From: Sphingomonadaceae bacterium
GTDB taxonomy: Bacteria > Pseudomonadota > Alphaproteobacteria > Sphingomonadales > Sphingomonadaceae
DNA length: 50,814 bases
Reading direction: 5' to 3'
Assembly (NCBI GenBank): GCA_019239915.1
Contig: JAFAZF010000008.1
Coordinates: 1 to 50,814, forward strand
Positions 26,693 through 34,126 of this stretch are shown here, piece after piece. The position numbers and the translations under genes are program-made. Position 1 is the stretch's first letter, and the number at the start of each line of letters is the position of its first letter. A model generated the notes under the pieces. That model saw only the letters and a list, made by a program, of their open reading frames with translations. It searched no databases and had not been told where the DNA came from.

Positions 26693-26783
26693 CTCCGTTC
26701 GTGCTGAGCTTGTTCGAAGCACTGTTCTTCTTTTCCTCACGAAGAAAAGAACAGCCCTTCGAACAGGCTCAAGGCGAACGGGA
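26693..26783. repeat. REP-type inverted pair, CCGTTCGTcctGAGC family, copies E and F
   Basis: Copy E (26693-26722) has stem GTGCT/AGCAC (26701-26705, 26718-26722). Copy F (26754-26783, opposite orientation) has stem CCTT/AAGG (26756-26759, 26771-26774). Both keep the CCGTTCG flank and the TGTTCGAA loop. Between them CTGTTCTT (26722-26729) pairs with AAGAACAG (26747-26754), so the whole site can fold into nested hairpins. It separates the Tat-signal gene from the PqqD-like gene. Confidence 0.8.
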
Positions 26784-26821
26784 GAGAGGCATCTTAACCG
26801 GCGATGCGCTAGCGGGCTGAC

Positions 26822-27112
26822 ATGCCGTCGATCGCCGCCACCCCCACCTATCGCGCTGACCCGCCGGGCTCGCTGCGCATGGTCGCGCTCGAAGACGGCT
26901 TGGTGCTGCTCTTCCATAGGCCGTCGGCGACCACGCACGTCGTCGCGTCGCCGGTGCCCGAGCTGCTCGCCGCGCTCGACGAGGGACCGGCGGACGCCAC
27001 GACGCTGCTCGGCCGTCTCGCAGCGCGGCACGATCTCGACGATCCGGACGCGGCCGCGCTCGCGGAGCGGCTGGAGGAGCTGGCGGCGGCGGGCTTGGTT
27101 GCCCGCTTATGA
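26822..27112 (+). CDS. PqqD-like protein of the HprK-related kinase cassette
   Basis: A 96-aa PqqD-family protein. LVLLFHRPSATTHVVASPVPELLAALDEGPA is the strand-turn-helix core where PqqD-type domains bind peptides, followed by a helical C-terminus (LAERLEELAAAGLVARL). In other systems such domains present a precursor peptide to a modifying enzyme. It overlaps the kinase-like gene by 4 bp (ATGA), which shows translational coupling. I recall this branch as part of the uncharacterised 'HPr-rel-A' gene set. No radical SAM or other peptide-modifying enzyme is adjacent. Confidence 0.78.
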   Translation: MPSIAATPTYRADPPGSLRMVALEDGLVLLFHRPSATTHVVASPVPELLAALDEGPADATTLLGRLAARHDLDDPDAAALAERLEELAAAGLVARL

Positions 27113-27969
27113 GGCATAATCTCGCACTGCAGGTGGGTGATGTGGGCTTCCGCGTCGGTTCGGCGTGGCGTGCGCCAATCGCTGCGCTGCGCGCGCTTTA
27201 CGCCGGCTATCCGGAGCCCGCGATCGCGGAGTTCACGGTCCGGCTCGAACCCGAGCGACCGTTGCGCCGCTGGGTGCGCCCTTCAATCGCGATCGCCGGC
27301 GACTATACGCTACCGGAAGCCGCGCCGCTCGCGCTGGCGCACGGGTTGCTCGCCGCCGAAATGGGGATGAACCTGCAGATGGCGCTCGGTCACCGCCGCC
27401 ATCTGCTGCTCCACGCCGCCGCGCTGGAGCGCGACGGCAAGGCGTTGCTGCTCAGCGGCGTCTCGGGGGCGGGCAAGTCGACGCTGGCGGCGCTGCTCGG
27501 CGAGCGCGGCTGGCGGTTCATGGGCGACGAGTTCGCGCTCATCGACCTTACCGACGGGCGCGCGCATGCCTTTCCGCGCGCGGTGAGCCTCAAGAACGAA
27601 TCGGTCGCGGTGATGGCACGCGAAGCGAAGCCGGATCGCTTCGGTCCGGAGCTGCGTAACACGCCCAAGGGCACGATCCGACATTTGCGTCCGCGCGGCG
27701 ATGCGATCGCGCGGATGCGCGAGCCGGCCCCGCCGGCGCTGCTGCTCTTCCCCCGTTTCGGGGAAACGGAGGCGGTGCGGCTGCTCGGGAGCGCGGAGGT
27801 GTTCGTGCGGCTGACGCAGGCCTCGACCAACTATGTCGCGCTCGGCGAGCCCGGCTTCGCGGCGCTAAGCCGGCTGGTGCGCGGCGTGCCGGCCCGGGCG
27901 ATCGACTATTCCGATACGAAGAGCGCGATCGCGCTGGTCGAACGGTTGTGGCGCGAGCTTGCGGCATGA
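27109..27969 (+). CDS. HprK-related kinase (HPr-rel-A type)
   Basis: A 286-aa protein related to the catalytic domain of HPr kinase/phosphorylase. The Walker A loop is GVSGAGKST (residues 117-125), preceded by LLHAAALERDGKALLLS. The following RGWRFMGDEFALID carries D140-E141 where HPr kinase has its DD metal site. The N-terminal 90 residues are not the usual HprK N-domain. True HprK phosphorylates Ser46 of HPr; no HPr or PTS gene is in the window and the substrate is unknown. It is coupled by 4-bp ATGA overlaps at both ends to the PqqD-like and nucleotidyltransferase genes. Confidence 0.82.
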   Translation: MRHNLALQVGDVGFRVGSAWRAPIAALRALYAGYPEPAIAEFTVRLEPERPLRRWVRPSIAIAGDYTLPEAAPLALAHGLLAAEMGMNLQMALGHRRHLLLHAAALERDGKALLLSGVSGAGKSTLAALLGERGWRFMGDEFALIDLTDGRAHAFPRAVSLKNESVAVMAREAKPDRFGPELRNTPKGTIRHLRPRGDAIARMREPAPPALLLFPRFGETEAVRLLGSAEVFVRLTQASTNYVALGEPGFAALSRLVRGVPARAIDYSDTKSAIALVERLWRELAA

Positions 27970-29006
27970 GCGCGCGGTTGCTCGTCACGGCGCTGGTCGA
28001 TCCCGGATCGACGATAGCCCTGTCCTCCGCGCAATGGACCGCGCTGATCGCGATCGCCCGCGCGGAACAGTTGATTGGCAGCCTCGCGTATCGCTTGGAC
28101 GGACTGGCACTCCCCGAACCCGTCGAGAATATCATGGCAGCGGCGCGCGCCTCGGCCGAGCAGCAACGCTTGCGCGCCTTGTGGGAGGCGGAGATGGCGC
28201 GTCGCGCGCTGGCGCCGCTTGCCGTCCCGGTGGTGCTGCTTAAAGGAACCGCCTTCGTCGCGGCAGGGTTGGATGCCGGCGTCGGCCGCTCGATCGGCGA
28301 TCTCGACATCCTCGTGCCGCGTGCGCGCATCGACGAGGCCGAAGCGGCGTTGCTCGGCGCGGGCTGGGAGCGGATCAAGGCCGATGCCTATGATGACGCC
28401 TATTATCGCCGCTGGATGCATGAGCTGCCGCCGCTGATCCATGTCGAGCGCGATCGCATGATCGACGTCCACCATACGATCCTGCCGCCGACCGCGCGGC
28501 CGAAACCGGATGCGGCGCGAATGATCGCCGAGCGGATCGAGCTCGGTAACGGGCTTGCGATCCTTTCACCGGCCGACATCGTCATCCACGCCGCCGCGCA
28601 CCTGTTTGCGGACGGCGATCTTGCGGGCGGCCTGCGCAACCTCTGGGATATCGATCGGCTGTGCCGGGAGTTCGGCGAGCGCGACGAAGGTTCCTACCTG
28701 CGGCTGGTAGAGGAAGCCTATGCCGCGAAGCTCGGTCCGCACGTTCTGCGCGCGTTGAGGCTGACGCATCATCTCTACGCAACGCCGGTTCCCGCCTATC
28801 ATCAAGCCTTCCGTCTCGCGGTCGAGCTGACGCCGTCGGACCGCCTCTTCCTCCACCGCCTGCTGGCGCGAGACGCGTGGGGGCGGCCGATACGCTCGGT
28901 TACCCGCTTCGGCTTCTACGTCCGCTCGCACGCGCTGCGGATGCCGCCGCATCTGCTCGCCCGGCACCTGGCGATCAAATGGTGGAAGAGCCGGAGGTCA
29001 GCCTAG
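27966..29006 (+). CDS. Nucleotidyltransferase family protein of the HprK-related cassette
   Basis: A 346-aa protein of the large NTP_transf_5-like family. The core is VVLLKGTAF (residues 89-97) and VGRSIGDLDILVPRARIDEAE, in which D112 and D114 form the nucleotidyltransferase metal pair. The conserved later stretch HELPPLIHVERDRMIDVHHTI supplies the third acidic and His residues, and SPADIVIHAAAHLFADGDL follows. It could transfer a nucleotide or use a sugar nucleotide; the substrate is unknown. It is last in the cassette, overlaps the kinase gene by ATGA, and is followed by a large inverted repeat. Confidence 0.8.
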   Translation: MSARLLVTALVDPGSTIALSSAQWTALIAIARAEQLIGSLAYRLDGLALPEPVENIMAAARASAEQQRLRALWEAEMARRALAPLAVPVVLLKGTAFVAAGLDAGVGRSIGDLDILVPRARIDEAEAALLGAGWERIKADAYDDAYYRRWMHELPPLIHVERDRMIDVHHTILPPTARPKPDAARMIAERIELGNGLAILSPADIVIHAAAHLFADGDLAGGLRNLWDIDRLCREFGERDEGSYLRLVEEAYAAKLGPHVLRALRLTHHLYATPVPAYHQAFRLAVELTPSDRLFLHRLLARDAWGRPIRSVTRFGFYVRSHALRMPPHLLARHLAIKWWKSRRSA

Positions 29007-29011
29007 GCGTT

Positions 29012-29087
29012 GTGCTCCTGCGAAAGCAGGAGCCGATCTCGTAGGCTGTCCTCCGCCTCAGGCTGGCTCCTGCTTTCGCAGGAGCAC
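29012..29087. repeat. Perfect 23-bp inverted repeat whose arms are themselves hairpins
   Basis: The arms 29012-29034 and 29065-29087 are exact reverse complements separated by 30 nt. Each arm folds on its own: GCTCCTGC/GCAGGAGC with a GAAA loop in the first and TTTC in the second. It lies between the convergent nucleotidyltransferase and gph genes, 5 and 8 nt from their stop codons, and may act as a two-way terminator, though without a T-run. This GCTCCTGC-GAAA-GCAGGAGC unit is a common sphingomonad dispersed repeat, as far as I recall. Confidence 0.85.
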
Positions 29088-29095
29088 GGCAGTTC

Positions 29096-29761
29096 TCAGC
29101 CGCCGATCCGCCGGAGCGCGGGGATGAGTTCGTCGAAATGATCGATCAGCGCGGTCGCGCCGAGCTGCGCGGGCGGCCGGTCCGAAAAGCCGAAGCTGAC
29201 CGCGACGCAGGGCAGGCCGGCGTTGCGCGCGGTATCGGTGTCCGTGATCGAATCGCCGACGAACGCGGCAGGCCCGCCGCCGGCGCGGGTGATCGCCTCG
29301 TCGAGCGGCAGCGGATCGGGCTTGCGCACCGGACACGTATCCCCGCCGACGATCGCGGCGAAGCGCTCCGTCCAGCCGAGTGTATCGAGGAACTGCCGCG
29401 CGAGGCCCTCGAGCTTGTTGGTGCAGACTGCGAGCTTGACCCCTTCCGCCGCGAGCCCATCGAGCGCGGCCTCCAGGCCCGGGTAGACCGTCGACCCGAC
29501 GCAGATGTGCGCCTCATAATAGTCCAGGAAGATCGGAAAGCCCTCTTCGACCAGCGCCGGCGTCATCTCGCCCGTCGCGGCCAACCCCTTCTGGAGCAGC
29601 GCGCGCGCGCCGTGGCCGACCATGTGGCGTACGCTCTCGGCGGGCACCGGCGGTCGCCCGAGAGCACCGAGCGCATGGTTGAGCGCGGCGGTGAGATCGG
29701 GCGCGGTATCGGCGATCGTGCCGTCGAGATCGAACGCGATCGTGCGGAAGGGAAAGGTCAT
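29096..29761 (-). CDS. gph: Phosphoglycolate phosphatase (HAD family)
   Basis: A 221-aa haloacid dehalogenase-type phosphatase that removes 2-phosphoglycolate, a by-product of DNA repair and oxygenase reactions. It carries motif I FDLDGTIADTAPD (nucleophile D11), motif II VCTNK, the conserved RKPDPLPL with the Lys, and motif IV FVGDSITDTDTARNAG. A helical cap lies between motifs I and II. It is divergent from glmU, 58 bp away. Confidence 0.9.
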   Translation of the reverse strand: MTFPFRTIAFDLDGTIADTAPDLTAALNHALGALGRPPVPAESVRHMVGHGARALLQKGLAATGEMTPALVEEGFPIFLDYYEAHICVGSTVYPGLEAALDGLAAEGVKLAVCTNKLEGLARQFLDTLGWTERFAAIVGGDTCPVRKPDPLPLDEAITRAGGGPAAFVGDSITDTDTARNAGLPCVAVSFGFSDRPPAQLGATALIDHFDELIPALRRIGG

Positions 29762-29819
29762 CGTCCGCGCATGGCGGCGGCATGTGGCCTTGGCAAGCGG
29801 CCGGAGCTAAGGGCCGCGT

Positions 29820-31193
29820 ATGGCCAACGACACCGATCCGCTCGCCGCCCCGCTCGCCGCAGTCATCCTCGCCGCCGGCAAGGGCACGCGGATGAAGTCC
29901 GATCTCCACAAGGTGCTGCACCCGATCGCCGGCCGGCCGATGCTGCTGCACCTGCTCGCGAGCGTCGGCGCGTTGGGCGCGAAGCGGCAGGTCGTCGTCG
30001 TCGGTAGTGGCCGCGAGCAGGTCGAGAAGGCGGTTGCCGGCAGCGGCACCACCGTCGCCGTCCAGGAGCCGCAGCTCGGCACCGCGCATGCCGTCCGCCA
30101 GGCCGAAGCGGCATTGGCCGGGTTCGAGGGTGATGTGCTCATCCTCTATGGCGACGTGCCGCTGGTGACGGCAACGACGATGCGCCGCATGCTCGATCGG
30201 CTGCACGATGACGATGCCCCGGCCTGCGTCGTGCTCGGCTTCCGGCCCGCCGATCCGCTCGCCTATGGCCGGATCGTTGCCGACGAGAATGGCCGCATCG
30301 CGAAGATGGTCGAGTATAAGGACGCAACCACGGCCGAGCGTGCCGTCGATCTGTGCAACTCCGGGCTGATGGCGACGCGCGCCGCCGACCTCTGGCCGCT
30401 GCTCGCGCGGGTCGGCAACGACAATGCAGCCGGCGAATATTATCTGCCCGACGTCGTCATGCTCGCCGCCGAGGACGGCCGCGCGTCGGCCGTGATCGAG
30501 GCCGAGCCATGGGAGGTGGCGGGCGTCAACAGCCGCGCCGAGCTCGCGGCGGTCGAGCTCGAATGGCAGCGCCGCGCGCGGGCCGCGGCGATGGCGGATG
30601 GCGTCAGCCTGATCGCGCCGGAGACGGTCTGGCTGAGTCACGACACAAGGCTCGGCCGCGACGTGATCATAGAGCCCAATGTTGTGTTCGGACCCGGCGT
30701 CACGATCGCCGACGGCGTCACGATCCGCGCGTTCAGCCATGTCGAGGGCGCCCGTGTCGCGAACGGTGCGATCGTCGGCCCCTATGCGCGGCTGCGGCCG
30801 GGCGCCGAGGTCGGCGAGGGCGCACATGTCGGCAATTTTGTCGAGATGAAGAAGGCGAAGCTGGGCAGGGGCGCCAAGGCCAATCACCTCGCCTATCTCG
30901 GCGACGCCGAGATCGGCCCCGGCGCGAACATCGGCGCCGGCACGATCACGTGCAATTACGATGGCTTCGGCAAATATCTTACCAAGATCGGCGAGGGTGC
31001 CTTCATCGGATCGAACAGCGCGCTTGTGGCACCCGTGACGATCGGAGACGGCGCGATCGTCGCCGCGGGATCTGTGATCACCGAGGACGTCGGCGCCGAT
31101 GCGCTTGCGCTCGGCCGCGGCCGGCAAGAGGCACGGGCCGGCTGGGCAGGGAAGTTCCGTGACAAGATGCGGGCTAAGAAATGTGGCGCATGA
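29820..31193 (+). CDS. glmU: Bifunctional UDP-N-acetylglucosamine pyrophosphorylase / glucosamine-1-phosphate acetyltransferase
   Basis: A 457-aa enzyme making UDP-GlcNAc for peptidoglycan and lipid A. The N-terminal uridylyltransferase begins with AVILAAGKGTRMKSDLHKVLHPIAGRP and has LYGDVPLV and the metal-binding GVNSRAEL. The C-terminal beta-helix acetyltransferase (from about residue 250) includes HVGNFVEMKKAKLGRGAKANHLAYLGD and NIGAGTITCNYDGF with the catalytic His. Its stop codon lies inside the operator of the following toxin-antitoxin pair, 25 bp before the antitoxin start. Confidence 0.97.
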   Translation: MANDTDPLAAPLAAVILAAGKGTRMKSDLHKVLHPIAGRPMLLHLLASVGALGAKRQVVVVGSGREQVEKAVAGSGTTVAVQEPQLGTAHAVRQAEAALAGFEGDVLILYGDVPLVTATTMRRMLDRLHDDDAPACVVLGFRPADPLAYGRIVADENGRIAKMVEYKDATTAERAVDLCNSGLMATRAADLWPLLARVGNDNAAGEYYLPDVVMLAAEDGRASAVIEAEPWEVAGVNSRAELAAVELEWQRRARAAAMADGVSLIAPETVWLSHDTRLGRDVIIEPNVVFGPGVTIADGVTIRAFSHVEGARVANGAIVGPYARLRPGAEVGEGAHVGNFVEMKKAKLGRGAKANHLAYLGDAEIGPGANIGAGTITCNYDGFGKYLTKIGEGAFIGSNSALVAPVTIGDGAIVAAGSVITEDVGADALALGRGRQEARAGWAGKFRDKMRAKKCGA

Positions 31194-31224
31194 TATCGTG
31201 ATATGATATCGTGATATCATGCGC
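31186..31224. promoter_or_regulatory. Palindromic operator of the RHH/PIN toxin-antitoxin pair
   Basis: GCGCATGATATC (31186-31197) and GATATCATGCGC (31213-31224) are exact reverse complements, 15 nt apart. Inside are two direct copies of TGATATCGTGATA (31191-31203, 31204-31216) with a 13-bp period. The left arm contains the glmU stop (TGA 31191-31193) and the right arm the antitoxin ATG (31219). TATGAT (31202-31207) could be a -10 element, which would give a nearly leaderless transcript. RHH antitoxins usually bind such repeats and repress their own operon. Confidence 0.7.
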
Positions 31225-31563
31225 ACCCTCATCGATATTCCCGAGGACGACATCAAGTGGCTCGACCGCGAGGCGTCCGAGCAGGGCCGGTCACGCGCCG
31301 CGCTGGTGCGCGAGGCAGTTGCGGCTTACCGCGCGCGGACGGCGCCAGCGGGCGATACGCGCTGGCTCGATGACGCCTTCGGTATTTGGAAGGACCGCAC
31401 CGACATCGGCGACGCGGTGGAGTGGCAGCGGCGCGAGCGGGCGAGTTGGACGCGGCCGTGGGACGACGACTATGAGGAGGTCCGCGCCGAATTCCCCGAT
31501 CTCTTCGATGCAGAGGATGATCGCCAGCGACAGATCTATCTTCGGCAGCGCGACGCCAAGTGA
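31219..31563 (+). CDS. Ribbon-helix-helix antitoxin (VapB-like)
   Basis: A 114-aa protein with an N-terminal ribbon-helix-helix DNA-binding domain: strand MRTLIDIPEDD, then KWLDREASEQGRSRAALVREAVAAYRA. The acidic, tryptophan-rich C-terminus (residues about 45-114) probably wraps the toxin. There is no Shine-Dalgarno sequence; the ATG lies in the operator palindrome, so translation may be leaderless. It overlaps the PIN toxin gene by 4 bp. Length is greater than for most VapB proteins. Confidence 0.82.
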   Translation: MRTLIDIPEDDIKWLDREASEQGRSRAALVREAVAAYRARTAPAGDTRWLDDAFGIWKDRTDIGDAVEWQRRERASWTRPWDDDYEEVRAEFPDLFDAEDDRQRQIYLRQRDAK

Positions 31564-31928
31564 GCGATCACTCCTTCGACAGCAATATCCTCATTGACGC
31601 GCTTAACGGGGTGTCGGACGCGCGCAGCGAGATCGCGCGCGTCGATCGCCGCTGGATCAGCCGCCTCACCTGGATTGAGGTCTTGTCCAAGGAAGGGGGT
31701 GGGACGGTGGCGACGATCGAGCGTTTTCTCGGCGGCTTCATGATTGACGAAGTTTCAGTTGAGATCGCGTCGCGGGCGGCGCAGCTGCGACGGCAGCGAT
31801 CGGGGCTGAAGCTGGCGGACGCGGTGATCCTTGCTTCCGCCCAGACCGCCGGCCGTATTCTCGTCACGCGCAACACCAAGGACTTCCCGGCGGCGATGCC
31901 TGGCGTCCGCATTCCCTACACCCTCTAA
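31560..31928 (+). CDS. PIN-domain ribonuclease toxin (VapC-like)
   Basis: A 122-aa PIN-domain protein. Acidic metal-binding residues are in place: D7 (SFDSNILIDAL), E40 (LTWIEVLS), D87 (KLADAVILASA) and D108 near the end (VTRNTKDF). VapC toxins cleave tRNA or rRNA and are blocked by the bound antitoxin. It overlaps the antitoxin gene by ATGA and ends 14 nt before glmS, so the pair is inserted between glmU and glmS. Confidence 0.87.
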   Translation: MSDHSFDSNILIDALNGVSDARSEIARVDRRWISRLTWIEVLSKEGGGTVATIERFLGGFMIDEVSVEIASRAAQLRRQRSGLKLADAVILASAQTAGRILVTRNTKDFPAAMPGVRIPYTL

Positions 31929-31942
31929 AGCGAGTCTGCTTC

Positions 31943-33769
31943 ATGTGCGGAATCATCGGCATCGTCGGCAAGGAAGAGGTCTGCGGGCGGCTGCTCGATG
32001 GCCTTCGGCGACTCGAATATCGCGGCTATGACAGCGCCGGCATCGCGACGGTGCACGACGGCGCGATCGATCGTCGCCGCGCGCCGGGCAAGCTCGACAA
32101 TCTCGCCAAGGTCCTCGCCGACGATCCGCTGCCGGGCGAGATCGGCATCGCGCATACCCGCTGGGCGACGCACGGCGCACCGACCGAGGACAATGCGCAC
32201 CCGCACGCCACGAAGGAAGTCGCGCTCGTCCACAACGGCATCATCGAGAACTTCAAGGCGCTCCGCGACGAATTGATCGGGCGCGGCCGCAATTTCTCGT
32301 CGCAGACCGACAGCGAGGTTGTCGCGCATTTGATCTCGGAGCAGGTCGAGCAGGGTGCCGACCCGGTCGAAGCGGTGCGGACCAGCCTCAAGCGACTGCA
32401 CGGTGCCTTCGCGCTCGCCATCCTGTTTCGTTCGGACCCCGACCTGCTGATCGGCGCGCGGCTCGGGTCGCCGCTGGTGGTGGGATATGGCGAGGACGGC
32501 GAGACTTATCTCGGCTCGGACGCGCTGGCGCTCGCGCCGCTCACCCAGAAGATCGCCTATCTCGAGGAGGGCGACTGGGTCGTCGTCACGCGCGAGGGCA
32601 CACAGATCTACGATCGCGACGATCAGCCGGTCGAGCGGCCAATCACCATCTCCGGCGCGACCGGCGCGATGATCTCCAAGGGCAATCACCGCCACTTCAT
32701 GCTCAAGGAAATCTACGAGCAGCCGATCGTCGTCGCGCAGACGCTGCGCTCCTACGTTCGCCGTCTGGACGGCGAGGTGTCCTTGCCGGTCGCGGACTTC
32801 GACCTGTCGGCGGTGCGGCGCGTGACGATCGTCGCCTGCGGCACCTCCTATTATGCCGGCATGGTCGCGAAATACTGGTTCGAGCAGTTCGCGCGCGTAC
32901 CTGTCGATATCGATGTCGCGAGCGAGTTCCGCTACCGCGCGCCGATCATGGACGAGGGCGGGCTGATGATCGTCATCAGCCAATCGGGCGAGACCGCCGA
33001 TACGCTCGCCGCGCTTCGCCATGCGCGCGAGAGCGGCCAGACGATCGCGGCGGTGGTCAACGTGCCGACTTCGACGATGGCGCGCGAGGCCGACCTGCTG
33101 CTCGCCACCCATGCCGGGCCGGAGATCGGCGTCGCCTCGACCAAGGCCTTCACCTGCCAGCTGGCCGTGCTCGCCGCCTTCGCCGCCAATCTTGCCCGCG
33201 CTAAGGGCCGGCTCGATCGCGACGAAGAGCGCACGCTCGTCCGTCACCTCTCCGAGGCGCCCGCGGCGCTCAACGGCGCGCTCGCCTATGACGAGGCGAT
33301 CGAGGAGATGGCGGGCGCGATCGTCAACGCCCGCGATGTGCTCTATCTGGGAAGGGGGCCGGACTATCCGCTGGCGCTGGAAGGCGCGCTGAAGCTCAAG
33401 GAAATCAGCTACATCCACGCCGAGGGCTATGCCGCGGGCGAGATGAAGCATGGCCCGATCGCGCTGATCGACGAGAACGTCCCCGTGATCGTGCTCGCGC
33501 CCTCAGGGCCGCTGTTCGAGAAGACCGTGTCGAACATGCAGGAAGTTCAGGCGCGCGGCGGAAAGGTCGTGCTGATCTCGGACTATGACGGCATCGCACA
33601 GGCCGGCGAGGGCTGCCTCGCGACGATCACGATGCCGAAGGTTCACCCGCTCATCGCGCCGCTCGTCTATGCGATCCCTGTGCAGTTGCTCGCCTATCAT
33701 GTCGCGGTGGCGAAAGGCACGGACGTCGACCAACCGCGCAATCTCGCGAAATCGGTGACGGTGGAATAG
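31943..33769 (+). CDS. glmS: Glutamine-fructose-6-phosphate aminotransferase (isomerizing)
   Basis: A 608-aa enzyme making glucosamine 6-phosphate from fructose 6-phosphate and glutamine, the first step to UDP-GlcNAc. C2 (MCGIIGIVG) is the glutaminase nucleophile, and RLEYRGYDSAGIA and HTRWATHG belong to the same domain. Two SIS isomerase domains follow, with ACGTSYYAG, ISQSGETADT, YAAGEMKHGPIALI and the C-terminal DVDQPRNLAKSVTVE. Only 14 nt separate it from the toxin gene, with a weak ribosome-binding site (AAGCGAG). No glmS ribozyme is expected in this group and none was seen. Confidence 0.97.
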   Translation: MCGIIGIVGKEEVCGRLLDGLRRLEYRGYDSAGIATVHDGAIDRRRAPGKLDNLAKVLADDPLPGEIGIAHTRWATHGAPTEDNAHPHATKEVALVHNGIIENFKALRDELIGRGRNFSSQTDSEVVAHLISEQVEQGADPVEAVRTSLKRLHGAFALAILFRSDPDLLIGARLGSPLVVGYGEDGETYLGSDALALAPLTQKIAYLEEGDWVVVTREGTQIYDRDDQPVERPITISGATGAMISKGNHRHFMLKEIYEQPIVVAQTLRSYVRRLDGEVSLPVADFDLSAVRRVTIVACGTSYYAGMVAKYWFEQFARVPVDIDVASEFRYRAPIMDEGGLMIVISQSGETADTLAALRHARESGQTIAAVVNVPTSTMAREADLLLATHAGPEIGVASTKAFTCQLAVLAAFAANLARAKGRLDRDEERTLVRHLSEAPAALNGALAYDEAIEEMAGAIVNARDVLYLGRGPDYPLALEGALKLKEISYIHAEGYAAGEMKHGPIALIDENVPVIVLAPSGPLFEKTVSNMQEVQARGGKVVLISDYDGIAQAGEGCLATITMPKVHPLIAPLVYAIPVQLLAYHVAVAKGTDVDQPRNLAKSVTVE

Positions 33770-33782
33770 CGGGCTTCGCCCC

Positions 33783-33871
33783 CTTCGGCTCGTCCTGGGC
33801 GAAGTCGAAGCATGTGCGGCGGAAGGTGGCGCTTATGGCACGTCCTTCGACTGCGCTCAGGACGAACGGAG
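33783..33871. repeat. REP-type inverted pair, CCGTTCGTcctGAGC family, copies C and D
   Basis: Copy D (33841-33871) has a perfect stem CGTCCT/AGGACG (33841-33846, 33859-33864) and the CGAACGGAG flank. Copy C (33783-33811, opposite orientation) keeps CGTCCTGGGCGAAGTCGAAG, but its distal arm has decayed (GCATG), so it no longer pairs. The pair lies between the glmS stop and the convergent 57-aa gene. Confidence 0.8.
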
Positions 33872-33899
33872 TAAGGGATGCGAGGTCGCGGAGAGGCGA

Positions 33900-34073
33900 T
33901 CAGCTCTCGGCTTCGGGACCCGCCTTGTCCGGCCGTCCTTGCGAGTTCTTCTCGGCTTCGTCCTTCTCTTTCGCGCCGCCCTGGCTCGCGTCCTTGTGCG
34001 GCGCGCCGGCGCGGGCATCCCGGTTGACGCCGTGTAGATCCGAATGGGGCCCCGAGGGCGGCGGCTTGGCCAT
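33900..34073 (-). CDS. Small hydrophilic low-complexity protein, function unknown
   Basis: A 57-aa protein, MAKPPPSGPHSDLHGVNRDA to GPEAES, with no hydrophobic segment and almost only Gly, Ala, Pro, Asp, Glu, Lys, Asn and His. This composition suggests a disordered, stress-type protein. An AAGGAGA ribosome-binding site lies 6 nt before ATG 34073. The gene starts 53 nt after the stop of the GH130 gene on the same strand, so the two may be co-transcribed. I do not recognise a family. Confidence 0.55.
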   Translation of the reverse strand: MAKPPPSGPHSDLHGVNRDARAGAPHKDASQGGAKEKDEAEKNSQGRPDKAGPEAES

Positions 34074-34126
34074 GGCGCGTCTCCTTGCGTGCCGCAAAGA
34101 ACCGACGGACGCGCGACGGGTTTCGC

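Noticed and set aside
31929-31942. glmS ribozyme or riboswitch before glmS
   Set aside because: Only 14 nt separate the genes, and that ribozyme class belongs to Gram-positive bacteria.
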